Positions 34,268-42,761 of a stretch of DNA of 64,000 nucleotides are shown here, in pieces. Numbering within the stretch: the first letter of the stretch is position 1; the number at the start of each line of letters is the position of its first letter. The stretch lies in contig NZ_JADWYJ010000008.1 of NCBI RefSeq assembly GCF_021354595.1, positions 1 to 64,000 on the forward strand, given 5' to 3'. The position numbers were made by a program, and so were the translations under genes. This stretch comes from Maribellus sp. CM-23 (GTDB lineage: Bacteria; Bacteroidota; Bacteroidia; Bacteroidales; Prolixibacteraceae). Under the pieces are notes generated by a model that saw only the letters and a list, made by a program, of their open reading frames with translations, was not told the origin of the DNA and ran no database searches.

Positions 34268-36904
34268 TTATCTTCTTCTGAATTCTTTTACCTCCAGTTT
34301 CTTTTCTTTCTCAAATCCCGGACCTGCTATTTTTACGACGTATTCTCCGGCTTCCACGAATTCTTTGTCATGGTTCTGAAGATTCCAGTTCACGTAGTTC
34401 AAACCTTTTCCGGCGTTTTGACTTTCATTAAAAATAACTTTTCCTTCAGTGTCACTTACAATAGTCGTCACAGGTTCTCCTTTCTTCAAGTAAAACGGAA
34501 TTTTTAAACCGGGAGCATTTCTCCAATACCGTCGTCCCCGGGGAGTATAAACTTCCGGAATTTCAAGAATTTTTGCCGCAACATCTTCCGTAGCAGCTTT
34601 TGCTACCTCTCGCATAATTCGGACATCGAGCGCCCACATACCACGCCCGTGCGTGGCAATCACGGCAATATCATCGCGTTGATGAATGTTGATATCGTGC
34701 ACATAAGTGGTAGGCAAATCCCCCACAAGCGTTTGCCAGCTTTTCCCCCGGTCGGAAGAGACAAACACGCCATAATCAGTTCCTACATACAATATATTTT
34801 CATTCTTTGGATCCTCGCGGATCACATTCACCGGGCCATAAGGAAGGTTGTTTTGAATGTTTTCCCACGTTTTCCCGTAGTCTTCCGATTTCCAAAGATA
34901 AGCTGCAAAATCGTCGTCGCGCTTTCCGTTTTGAGTCATATAAACACGGCCGGGAGCATAACGCGAAGCCTCCATGTGCGACACCCACTTACGGAATGGC
35001 AAACCTTTGTTGATCTCCTCCCAATTTTCACCGCTGTTTAAAGTCATCCAAACCCGCCCATCATCGGTGCCGGCATACAACACTCCAAATTTCAGCGGCG
35101 ATTCACTGATCGTAAAAATGGTTTGATACGGAATATCTCCCTTTTTATCCGGATCGTTGTAAGTGAGATCCGGACTGATCCGCTCCCAGGTTTCTCCTTC
35201 ATCCATGGAGCGATGCACAAACTGGGTTCCGTGGTAAATAATGCCGGTGTTATGGGACGAAAGAACAAAAGGTGCCAGCCATTGTCCTCTCAACTTATCG
35301 ACTCCCTCCGGCACCGGCGGCATAATTTCTTTTGATTCGCCGGTACTGAGCACACTGCGGGTGATGGTTCCGTAAAACCCGGAAGAATACAGAATATCGG
35401 GATTCTTCGGGTTCACCACGTGAATGCTTCCCTCTCCTCCGGGAGTACTTTCAAACTCCACAGCCGGAATCCGGTCGCGGCCACGACGCAGGTCCACCAC
35501 TCCACGGTAACTAAAATGATCCTGAATAGAACCGTAAACATGAAAAGGATTCGAGTTGTCCATACCTACGTTGTAAAACTGAACCAGGGGCAGATTATCA
35601 TAGAAGGTGCGAAAGTTCTCTCCGTCGTATGAAATGGCAACGCCGCCATCGTTCACATTTACCAGGTAGTTGGTATTATCCGGATCGATCCACAAACCAT
35701 GGTGATCCATGTGCATATTCCCGATACGCCGGTAGGTTTTCCCGCCATCTTCCGAAACATTCAGGAACAAGCCCATCGCATACACTTTGTCCGGATTTAC
35801 AGGATCGACACGTACCTGTCCGAATACCCATCCGTAAGTCCCCGACATACCTTCCATGTATTCGCTTTGCTCGCTTACCTGGCGCCAGTTTTCACCGGCG
35901 TCATCCGAACGGTAAACTGTTGCTCCCTTAATTCGCCCGCTGCTTGGCCGTCCGTAGGCATCTTCTTCCTGGTTGAGCGAATGATCTTCAGCAAGTTTCT
36001 CGTAATTATCAACAAAAGCATACAGTGTATTGGGCTGTGCCCGACAAAGATCTATCCCGATTCGTCCGCGCTGATTTGGCTGCGGCAACCCGGTATTTAT
36101 TTCCTTCCAGTTTTTGCCCCCATCCGTTGTTTTGTACAACCCGGTATTTTTATAATCCGCTTCGGTGCGCGGATCGTTCCATTTTTTGCGGATTCGCTGC
36201 CACATGCTTGCATAAATTGTGTTCGGATCATTCGGGTCCATCACAAGATCGTAAGCGCCTGTCATTTCATCAACATATAGAATTTTCTTCCAGCTTGTAC
36301 CTCCGTCAGTTGTTTTGTAAACACCCCGTTCCTTGTCATTGGTCCACTCATTTCCTCCGGCAGCCACATAAACAACCTCCGAATTATTCGGATCAACCAA
36401 AATACGGGCAATGGTATTGGTATTTGTCAAGCCTTTGTGTGCCCAGGTTTTGCCTCCGTCCTTCGAAACATAAATTCCGGCACCGGCATTCGAACTTCTG
36501 AAAATATTGGCTTCTCCGGTTCCGGCCCAGATCGTTTCCTGATTTTGCGGATCAAGAGCAATGTCGCCAAAGGCTGTTGACATACCGTGCTCAAATACCG
36601 GAATCCAGGTTACTCCTTCGTTTTCTGTTTTCCAAATTCCACCTGATGCTCCGGCCACATAAATGGTGTAGCTTTTTCCCTTTGGCTGTACAACTTCCAC
36701 ATCGGTCATACGTCCGCTAATGTTGGTGGGGCCAATAAATTGCCACGAAAGTTGCCGGTAATCTGAAGCCTCTTTCATCTTCAAAAACTCACCGTACCAT
36801 TTCTCCCGCTCTTTGGCAGGTGTTTTTTCAATTATCTGTTGAGCCGTTAATTGGCCCGACAGAAAAAGCAAGCACAAGAGGATAGGTAAAAGTTGCCTGA
36901 TCAT
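34268..36904 (-). CDS. exported sortilin/VPS10-like beta-propeller protein
   Basis: 878 residues. Signal peptide (LLFLSGQLTA-Q), then many Asp-box/BNR repeats such as SKDGGKTWAHKGL, TTDGGKNWKEINTGL, SEDYGKTWENIQNNL and SSDRGKSWQTLVG. These form one or two large propellers like those of sortilin and GH74-type proteins. A short C-terminal domain (VVKIAGPGFEKEKKLEVKEF) resembles the sorting-related end of secreted proteins. Such proteins bind ligands or glycans at the cell surface. No catalytic site can be assigned, so glycosidase activity is not claimed. Confidence 0.85.
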   Translation of the reverse strand: MIRQLLPILLCLLFLSGQLTAQQIIEKTPAKEREKWYGEFLKMKEASDYRQLSWQFIGPTNISGRMTDVEVVQPKGKSYTIYVAGASGGIWKTENEGVTWIPVFEHGMSTAFGDIALDPQNQETIWAGTGEANIFRSSNAGAGIYVSKDGGKTWAHKGLTNTNTIARILVDPNNSEVVYVAAGGNEWTNDKERGVYKTTDGGTSWKKILYVDEMTGAYDLVMDPNDPNTIYASMWQRIRKKWNDPRTEADYKNTGLYKTTDGGKNWKEINTGLPQPNQRGRIGIDLCRAQPNTLYAFVDNYEKLAEDHSLNQEEDAYGRPSSGRIKGATVYRSDDAGENWRQVSEQSEYMEGMSGTYGWVFGQVRVDPVNPDKVYAMGLFLNVSEDGGKTYRRIGNMHMDHHGLWIDPDNTNYLVNVNDGGVAISYDGENFRTFYDNLPLVQFYNVGMDNSNPFHVYGSIQDHFSYRGVVDLRRGRDRIPAVEFESTPGGEGSIHVVNPKNPDILYSSGFYGTITRSVLSTGESKEIMPPVPEGVDKLRGQWLAPFVLSSHNTGIIYHGTQFVHRSMDEGETWERISPDLTYNDPDKKGDIPYQTIFTISESPLKFGVLYAGTDDGRVWMTLNSGENWEEINKGLPFRKWVSHMEASRYAPGRVYMTQNGKRDDDFAAYLWKSEDYGKTWENIQNNLPYGPVNVIREDPKNENILYVGTDYGVFVSSDRGKSWQTLVGDLPTTYVHDINIHQRDDIAVIATHGRGMWALDVRIMREVAKAATEDVAAKILEIPEVYTPRGRRYWRNAPGLKIPFYLKKGEPVTTIVSDTEGKVIFNESQNAGKGLNYVNWNLQNHDKEFVEAGEYVVKIAGPGFEKEKKLEVKEFRRR

Positions 36905-37106
36905 AAGTTTGGTTTTAAAGATGTGCTTTAAAGCTAATCATTCCATTCATTGTTCGCAAAACAATAATGGCTTCGGTGAAAACATGTTAGTTACGTTTTC
37001 ATACAGCATAATAGCACCACCAATAATTTTGATGTGAAATGACATGACCAGGATAGTAGCAGCCGCTCTATCTTTTGTGTTCACTTTATCTGAAAGTCGT
37101 TATGCC

Positions 37107-39722
37107 TTATTCAAGGTACAGTTCTTTACCCGTTAAAGTAAGGTTTGCCGATACTGAATTGGAATTTCTTACATTCGGTTGTCCCCCGCCTACAAGCAAA
37201 GTAAAATCACCGGGTTCGATCACACGCTTGTCCTCCTTACCAATAATCGAAAACTGACGCGGATCAAGTTCAAACTCTACCGTTTTTGATTCGCCTGCTT
37301 TTAAGGCTATTCGTTGAAATGCTTCTAATTGGTATTGAGGACGCGGCGTACTTGCGACCAGGTCTTTTAAGTACAGTTGAACTACTTCTTCGCCATCGCT
37401 GTCTCCTGTATTGGAGACCACAACACTAACCTTTATTTTTTCGCCGGTTTTGGCTTTTTTAGGCACTTTCAGCGAAGAATATCCGAAACTGGTGTAACTC
37501 AGCCCAAAGCCAAATGGGAACAGTGGTTCACCCTCAAAATACTTGTACGTGCGTCCTTTCATATCGTAATCTTCGAAAGGCGGCAACTGTTCTACCGATT
37601 TATAGTAGGTAACCGGCAAGCGCCCGGCGGGGTTATAATCGCCAAACAACACATCGGCCACGGCTGTTCCCCCTTCCTGCCCCGGGTATCCGGCAGTCAG
37701 GATGGCATCCAGGTTGTCGTTGGCCCAGTTAACTGCTAGAGCGCTTCCATTCAACAACACAAGAACAACCGGTTTTCCGGTGGCTTTTACCGCCTCCATT
37801 AACTCGCGCTGTGTTTCCGGCAGCATGAGATGCGTCCGGTCGCCACCTTCAAAACCATCCACTTTTATGGGCATCTCTTCGCCTTCGAGACGTTGTGACA
37901 AGCCCAGCACCAAAACAACTGCATCGGCTTTCCGGGCGGTGGCCACCGCTTCCTTAAGCATGTTATCGTTGGGCATGGTCCACATTAGTTTGGCATCGCC
38001 ATCACCGTGCCAGTTTTTGTATTCATAAACAAACTTGTATTTCTTTCCGGCCTCAAGTTTAACAGCCTTCTCGTGGTGAAATGCGTGATGCTCTGTGTTG
38101 TGTTGCAGAATCTTTTCTCCTTCCAGCCAAATATCGAGCGTGGGCATGCCCCAGCAACCAATGTTGTAGCTCCCGCTAAGCGGAGGAACCAGGTACCCGG
38201 TCCAGCGAATGCTGAAATCATCATCGTTTAACTGCGGAGCGGGAGCACCGTTTTCCCAGTAGAAATCAATATTTGTATCTACGCGCGTAAAAGCAGGTTC
38301 GCCTTCCAGTTGGGCATTGGCAAAATATTCCCCTGCAACTCCCGGTTTGCCATCGGGGGTTTCAAGGTACACTCCCGGAATTACGTGTAAGTTACTTACT
38401 CCTTTTGCCAGATGACTTCCTTCAGCATACAGGATTTCGGTATCCGGAAGCTTTTCCTGCAAACCTTTCAAAACCGTAACCGGATGTCTGGCTATTCCGT
38501 TGTAGTTCCCGACCAGTGACTCCCAATTATCGGCGTTCGGGCCAATTACCGCTAGTGTTTTTATGTCCTTCGAAAGCGGCAAAACCTGCTCCTTGTTCTT
38601 TAGCAACACAATACTTTTCCGGGCTGCTTCGAGGGCAAGATCCGCATTCTCTTTTGACGTATTCACCGAAAACGGAATCCGGGCATAAGCCACATCTTCA
38701 TCCGGATCAAACATCCCGAGCCTGAAACGAGCTATAAATAAACGTTTCACGGCCACATCGATTTCGTCTTCGGTAATCAATCCTCTCTTTACAGCTTCAG
38801 GCAAATGAGCATAGGCTACGCCGCAATTCAGATCGGTGCCGGCCTTTACCGCCGCCGCAGAAGCTTCTGCCGCATCTTTTGAAAAGGTTTGAAACATATA
38901 AAAATCAGAAATGGCCCAGCAGTCGGAAACTACGTATCCCTGAAATCCCCATTCATTGCGGAGTATGTGAAAAAGATCGGGACTGGCACAACACGGATAA
39001 CCTTTAAACTGGTTGTAAGCCCCCATTACTGAATATACATCTGCCTCTTTTACCAGCGTCCGGAAAGCAGGCAAATAAGTCTCTCTGAGGTCCCGCTCGC
39101 TAACCACTGCATTAAATTCATGCCGCAATGGCTCCGGACCGGAATGTACCGCATAATGCTTGGCCGTAGCTACCACTTTAAGGTATTTCGGATCATCTCC
39201 CTGCAAGCCTTTTACAAAGGCAGCTCCCAAAACACCTGTCAGGTAAGGATCTTCACCATAGGTTTCATGGCCTCTTCCCCAGCGCGGGTCACGAAAAATA
39301 TTGATGTTTGGTGACCAGAAAGTCAAGCCCTGGTACATGCCCCGCTTGCCATCTCTTACAAACTGATGATGTTTTGCCCGGGCTTCATCCGAAATGGCTG
39401 TGGCCGTCCGGTACATCAGATCTTTGTCCCACGATGCAGCAATAGTAATCGACTGCGGAAAAACCGTTGCATAACCGGCACGGGCCACTCCGTGCAAACA
39501 CTCGTTCCACCAGTTGTATGCGGGAACCTGTAAACGATCCACCGCCTTTGAATTATAAAGCAACTGATCTACTTTTTCTTCCAAAGTCATTTGCGAAACA
39601 AGAATATCCACCCGCTCATCAACGGGCAAGCTAGGGTCGAGAAAATCGAAATTTTCATTCTGCGCCAAAAGAACGCTGCTGTAAATCAGCAATATTACCG
39701 GGAGAAATAGTTTTTTATTCAT
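37107..39722 (-). CDS. exported GH3 beta-xylosidase/glucosidase with PA14 domain
   Basis: 871 residues with a signal peptide (SSVLLAQ). The GH3 N-terminal barrel includes NWWNECLHGVAR (typical of beta-xylosidases), the substrate motif KHYAVHSGPE and the nucleophile Asp in GYVVSDCWAISDF. The second domain begins at KSIVLLKNKEQVLPL and is interrupted by a PA14 insertion (about 465-600, DDDFSIRWTGYLVPPLSGSY). A fibronectin-like C-terminal domain ends in DFTLLVGG. It removes beta-linked xylose or glucose from oligosaccharides and complements the GH51 arabinofuranosidase of this window. It is divergent from the YkgJ gene. Confidence 0.94.
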   Translation of the reverse strand: MNKKLFLPVILLIYSSVLLAQNENFDFLDPSLPVDERVDILVSQMTLEEKVDQLLYNSKAVDRLQVPAYNWWNECLHGVARAGYATVFPQSITIAASWDKDLMYRTATAISDEARAKHHQFVRDGKRGMYQGLTFWSPNINIFRDPRWGRGHETYGEDPYLTGVLGAAFVKGLQGDDPKYLKVVATAKHYAVHSGPEPLRHEFNAVVSERDLRETYLPAFRTLVKEADVYSVMGAYNQFKGYPCCASPDLFHILRNEWGFQGYVVSDCWAISDFYMFQTFSKDAAEASAAAVKAGTDLNCGVAYAHLPEAVKRGLITEDEIDVAVKRLFIARFRLGMFDPDEDVAYARIPFSVNTSKENADLALEAARKSIVLLKNKEQVLPLSKDIKTLAVIGPNADNWESLVGNYNGIARHPVTVLKGLQEKLPDTEILYAEGSHLAKGVSNLHVIPGVYLETPDGKPGVAGEYFANAQLEGEPAFTRVDTNIDFYWENGAPAPQLNDDDFSIRWTGYLVPPLSGSYNIGCWGMPTLDIWLEGEKILQHNTEHHAFHHEKAVKLEAGKKYKFVYEYKNWHGDGDAKLMWTMPNDNMLKEAVATARKADAVVLVLGLSQRLEGEEMPIKVDGFEGGDRTHLMLPETQRELMEAVKATGKPVVLVLLNGSALAVNWANDNLDAILTAGYPGQEGGTAVADVLFGDYNPAGRLPVTYYKSVEQLPPFEDYDMKGRTYKYFEGEPLFPFGFGLSYTSFGYSSLKVPKKAKTGEKIKVSVVVSNTGDSDGEEVVQLYLKDLVASTPRPQYQLEAFQRIALKAGESKTVEFELDPRQFSIIGKEDKRVIEPGDFTLLVGGGQPNVRNSNSVSANLTLTGKELYLE

Positions 39723-39757
39723 AGTAGCTTACGTCTTACTGTTCTGTCCTGTTCTGG

Positions 39758-39765
39758 CAAAAATA
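39758..39765 (-). promoter_or_regulatory. -7 box of the GH3 gene promoter
   Basis: Minus-strand TATTTTTG (39765-39758), an exact TAnnTTTG match, 35 bases before the GH3 start codon. Confidence 0.45.
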
Positions 39766-39817
39766 ATGATTTGGAAATGAAAACACAGAAGTTTACTTTT
39801 ATTTTGAATGATTTTAC

Positions 39818-39825
39818 TACTCTTG
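39818..39825 (+). promoter_or_regulatory. -7 box of the ykgJ-like gene, suggesting a leaderless mRNA
   Basis: TACTCTTG, one mismatch from TAnnTTTG, is only 4 bases before the start codon. If it is the -7 element, transcription begins at or next to the ATG. Confidence 0.35.
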
Positions 39826-39829
39826 CCGA

Positions 39830-40357
39830 ATGGAAAATAAAAACATATTAGAAAGCTACAGAAAGCAACGGGATCAGATAGATGCTCTTGCTGATAAACT
39901 CGCTGAAAAACACCAAAAACACATGATGTGCAAAGCCGGCTGCGATCTGTGTTGCATGGATTACAGCATTTTTCCGGTTGAATTTTATTCCATCCGCGAA
40001 CGGCTGAAAGAGAAAGAATACCAACACAATGTTCCTGCGACCAAAGACGAGAATAGCTGTGTTTTTTTGAAAGATCACAAATGCGCCATTTACGACGAAA
40101 GACCGGTTATCTGCCGCACCCATGGGCTTCCCTTACTTTATATGAACGAAGACGGCGACTGGGAGTTATCGGCCTGTGAATTGAATTTTACGGAGTTTGA
40201 TATGGATGAGTTCTCGGAAGAAAATACCTTTCCGCAGGATACTTTTAACAGCAAACTATTTATGCTGAACAAGGAATTCATTGCTCATTTTAAAGAAAAA
40301 AAATACAACGAATTTGACCTGATTCCGGTAAAAGAGTTATTGAAATATATCACTTAA
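39830..40357 (+). CDS. YkgJ-family cysteine cluster protein
   Basis: 175 residues. The Cys pattern is CKAGCDLCC near residue 35 and CVFLKDHKCAIYDERPVICRTHG near residues 65-90, the zinc/iron-sulfur chelating arrangement of the YkgJ/UPF0153 family. The protein is cytoplasmic with no signal peptide. The biochemical role of the family is unknown. The DsrE protein gene begins 11 bases after its stop, so the two are probably an operon. Confidence 0.9.
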   Translation: MENKNILESYRKQRDQIDALADKLAEKHQKHMMCKAGCDLCCMDYSIFPVEFYSIRERLKEKEYQHNVPATKDENSCVFLKDHKCAIYDERPVICRTHGLPLLYMNEDGDWELSACELNFTEFDMDEFSEENTFPQDTFNSKLFMLNKEFIAHFKEKKYNEFDLIPVKELLKYIT

Positions 40358-40368
40358 AAATTACGCAT

Positions 40369-40788
40369 ATGAAACGGTCGATCCTTTTCTTATTCGCACT
40401 TACTTTCTTTTCAGGAGTATTTGCACAAAACGAGACAGAAATGAAAGACAATTCAAACAAGCTGGCGGTGCTTTGGACCAGTGGAGATCCTGAAGTGGCG
40501 GAAAAAATGGCCTTTATGTACACCTTAAATGCCAAAAAGCAAGGTTGGTTTGACGAGGTGGTGCTAATCATTTGGGGGCCATCGGCAAAACTGGCTGCAG
40601 AGAACACCATGATTCAGGAGTATATAAAAAAGATGCAGGATGCCGGTGTTAAAACAGAAGCTTGTTTGTACTGTGCCAAAATGTACGGTGTGGATAAAAA
40701 ACTAGCTGATTTGGGTGTGGATGTAAAAGGCATGGGAATTCCCTTGTCAGATTATCTCAAACAAGGATGGAAGACATTAAGTCTTTAA
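40369..40788 (+). CDS. secreted DsrE-family protein with a CxxC motif
   Basis: 139 residues with a clear signal peptide (residues 1-19, GVFAQ), followed by a DsrE fold: LAVLWTSGDPEVAEKMAFMY, WFDEVVLIIWGPSA and KMQDAGVKTEACLYCAKMYG. Cys in CLYC are in the position where DsrE proteins carry persulfide sulfur. Export of a DsrE protein is less common than cytoplasmic forms. It follows the cysteine cluster gene directly. Any relation to the second DsrE protein at 33833 is one of fold only. Confidence 0.85.
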   Translation: MKRSILFLFALTFFSGVFAQNETEMKDNSNKLAVLWTSGDPEVAEKMAFMYTLNAKKQGWFDEVVLIIWGPSAKLAAENTMIQEYIKKMQDAGVKTEACLYCAKMYGVDKKLADLGVDVKGMGIPLSDYLKQGWKTLSL

Positions 40789-40811
40789 AAAGAGGAATAA
40801 GAGGAAACAAA

Positions 40812-40837
40812 AAAGCATCCAAAATCATGGATGCTTT
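40812..40837. terminator. bidirectional terminator between dsrE-like and DUF2795 genes
   Basis: A perfect 10-bp stem AAAGCATCCA/TGGATGCTTT with a 6-base loop and A or T runs on both sides. It separates converging genes. Confidence 0.85.
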
Positions 40838-40849
40838 CTATCTTGTGTT

Positions 40850-41071
40850 TTAATACTCGTCTTCGTTAAAGAAGAAATCGTCTTTGCTGGGGTAATCCGG
40901 CCAGATGTCTTCGATACTTTCGTACATTTCACCTTCATCTTCAATTTCCTGAAGGTTCTCAATCACTTCCAACGGAGCGCCTGAGCGAATGGCGTAGTCG
41001 ATCAATTCGTCTTTTGTGGCCGGCCAAGGCGCATCTTCGAGTTTCGAAGCCAGTTCCAGAGTCCAGTACAT
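40850..41071 (-). CDS. DUF2795 protein
   Basis: 73 residues from MYWTLELASKLEDAPWPATKDELIDYA. A start at 41167 would add a hydrophobic leader not seen in the family. It has the DUF2795 core (PATKDELIDYAIRSGAPLEVIENLQEI) and an acidic tail. Small cytoplasmic proteins of this type are near-universal in Bacteroidota and have no known function. It lies downstream of the cobalamin adenosyltransferase gene with a 92-base gap. Confidence 0.88.
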   Translation of the reverse strand: MYWTLELASKLEDAPWPATKDELIDYAIRSGAPLEVIENLQEIEDEGEMYESIEDIWPDYPSKDDFFFNEDEY

Positions 41072-41163
41072 GTGTCTTAATTTTATGAAGTTAAACTCGT
41101 TTTTAAAATTTTCGCGAATATAACAAAAAATCAATACGAACAAACTTTCACTAAAAAAAAATA

Positions 41164-41721
41164 TCAATACTTCCAGGGAGTTTCGTCCACACCTTTTTTA
41201 TGCCCCAGGTAACGCGCCAGCACAAAAAGAAAGTCAGAGAGGCGGTTAACATATTTTACCAACTCGGGCTGCACCGCGTCTTGTTCTGAGAATTCAACAA
41301 TACGGCGCTCGGCCCTTCGACACACGGTACGCGCCACATGACACTGAGCTACTGACAGTTCACCTCCGGGAAGAATAAAGTTGCGCAACTCGGGAAGCTC
41401 TTCCTCGTACCGGTCGATTGCCTTTTCAAGTACCTCAATGTCTTCTTTTTGCACCACCAACCCCGAGGTAAATTCATCCCCCTTTTCGTCGGATGCCAAC
41501 CGCGAACCTATGTTGAAAAGTTTATTTTGGATTTGTATCAGTAACTCAACTATTTCCTGCGGAATGTCCATCGAACGGATCATACCCAAGTGTGAATTTA
41601 ACTCATCAATTGTTCCGTAAGCTTCCAAACGAGGTGCATATTTCTTTACGCGGGTCCCTCCTACCAGGCCGGTTGTACCGTCGTCGCCGGTTTTTGTATA
41701 GATCTTAAATTCTCTTGTCAT
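41164..41721 (-). CDS. ATP:cob(I)alamin adenosyltransferase, PduO type
   Basis: 185 residues from MTREFKIYTKTGDDGTTGLV, the ATP-binding start of the PduO family; the longer frame to 41766 is not supported. Further motifs are YGTIDELNSHLG and the C-terminal CRRAERRIVEF segment with the ATP/cob(I)alamin contact Arg residues, and NRLSDFLFVLARYLG. It transfers the adenosyl group of ATP to reduced cobalamin to make adenosylcobalamin, needed by B12-dependent mutases such as methylmalonyl-CoA mutase. The terminator just upstream at 41751 separates it from the ABC gene. Confidence 0.95.
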   Translation of the reverse strand: MTREFKIYTKTGDDGTTGLVGGTRVKKYAPRLEAYGTIDELNSHLGMIRSMDIPQEIVELLIQIQNKLFNIGSRLASDEKGDEFTSGLVVQKEDIEVLEKAIDRYEEELPELRNFILPGGELSVAQCHVARTVCRRAERRIVEFSEQDAVQPELVKYVNRLSDFLFVLARYLGHKKGVDETPWKY

Positions 41722-41750
41722 AATTCTGAATTTGTCAGCAAGTAAATAAA

Positions 41751-41780
41751 AAATCCCGGTAATCAATGCTACCGGGATTT
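41751..41780 (-). terminator. terminator of the ABC ATPase gene
   Basis: AAATCCCGGTA and TACCGGGATTT (11-bp perfect stem) with an 8-base loop, followed on the minus strand by a T run. It is 41 bases after the ABC gene stop. Confidence 0.85.
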
Positions 41781-41820
41781 ACAACACATACTCACTTTTC
41801 TATTTTAATTGCACTTACTT

Positions 41821-42522
41821 TCAATAAATAGGATTTTCGTTGATTGTATCCGATTCAATTTCACCGTCTTTTAACCGAATGATCCTGTGCGCATGTTTGG
41901 CAATGTCTTCTTCGTGTGTTACCATTACCAGCGTATTTCCTTTGCGGTGAATATCGGCAAACAGCTTCATAATTTCTTCTGATATCTTGGAGTCGAGGTT
42001 ACCCGTTGGTTCGTCGGCCAAAAGCAATGCGGGTTTATTGATCAACGCGCGTGCAATGGCTACCCTTTGCCGCTGCCCACCCGACAATTCGTTGGGGCGG
42101 TGTTCCATGCGGTCTTCCAAACCTACTTCAGTCAGGGTTTTCTCTGCCATTTGTTTGCGCTCGGCCTTTTTAATCCCGGCATACACCAACGGCAGCATAA
42201 CATTCTCGAGGGCTGTATTACGGGGTAACAAATTAAAAACCTGGAACACGAAACCGATTTCAGAATTTCTGATTTCAGCCAGGCTGTCGTCAGTAAGGCG
42301 GCTTACGTCTTTTCCGTTTAACACGTACTTACCACTGCTTGGCGTATCCAGGCATCCCAGAATATTCATAAGCGTTGACTTTCCCGAACCGGAAGCGCCC
42401 ATAATGGCGACATATTCTCCTTTGTAAATGTCGAGGGATACAGAACGCAGCGCACGTACAACCTGGGTTCCTACCCGGTAGTTCTTGACGATATTCTCGA
42501 TCTCGATGATTTTTTCCTTCAT
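41821..42522 (-). CDS. ABC transporter ATP-binding protein, MacB/LolD type
   Basis: 233 residues. Walker A GASGSGKST (42-50), Q-loop FQVFNLLPRNTALENVMLPL, signature LSGGQRQRVAIARAL, Walker B LLLADEPTGNLD and H-loop VTHEED are all intact. The form is that of ATPases working with MacB/FtsX-type permeases in lipoprotein or peptide export. No permease gene is adjacent, so its partner is encoded elsewhere. Confidence 0.92.
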   Translation of the reverse strand: MKEKIIEIENIVKNYRVGTQVVRALRSVSLDIYKGEYVAIMGASGSGKSTLMNILGCLDTPSSGKYVLNGKDVSRLTDDSLAEIRNSEIGFVFQVFNLLPRNTALENVMLPLVYAGIKKAERKQMAEKTLTEVGLEDRMEHRPNELSGGQRQRVAIARALINKPALLLADEPTGNLDSKISEEIMKLFADIHRKGNTLVMVTHEEDIAKHAHRIIRLKDGEIESDTINENPIY

Positions 42523-42748
42523 TCGTGTGGTTTTCTATATTGGTAGTTATTTTTGAATGCGCATTACATTTAACAAAAATCAAGCCATAAAGATATCCCT
42601 TTCTTTTCAGAAAAGTCCATGAAAACATAACTTTTAACAAGCGATTTAAGCCGTTTATCCTCAGCAGCATGAGAAAAACTGGTACTCTTTATGAATATTT
42701 TGTTTAGTATTTCAACATTTCAGATTCCGGTATAATAAGCTGAATAAT

Positions 42749-42756
42749 TATCTTTG
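42749..42756 (+). promoter_or_regulatory. -7 box of recG, suggesting a leaderless mRNA
   Basis: TATCTTTG, exact TAnnTTTG, ends only 5 bases before the recG ATG. Transcription would start at or next to the A of the start codon, and no Shine-Dalgarno could be present. Confidence 0.5.
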
Positions 42757-42761
42757 TTTTT

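Noticed and set aside
35699..36280. 193-residue frame opposite the sortilin-like gene
   Set aside because: Antisense of the BNR repeats, composition biased, no motif.
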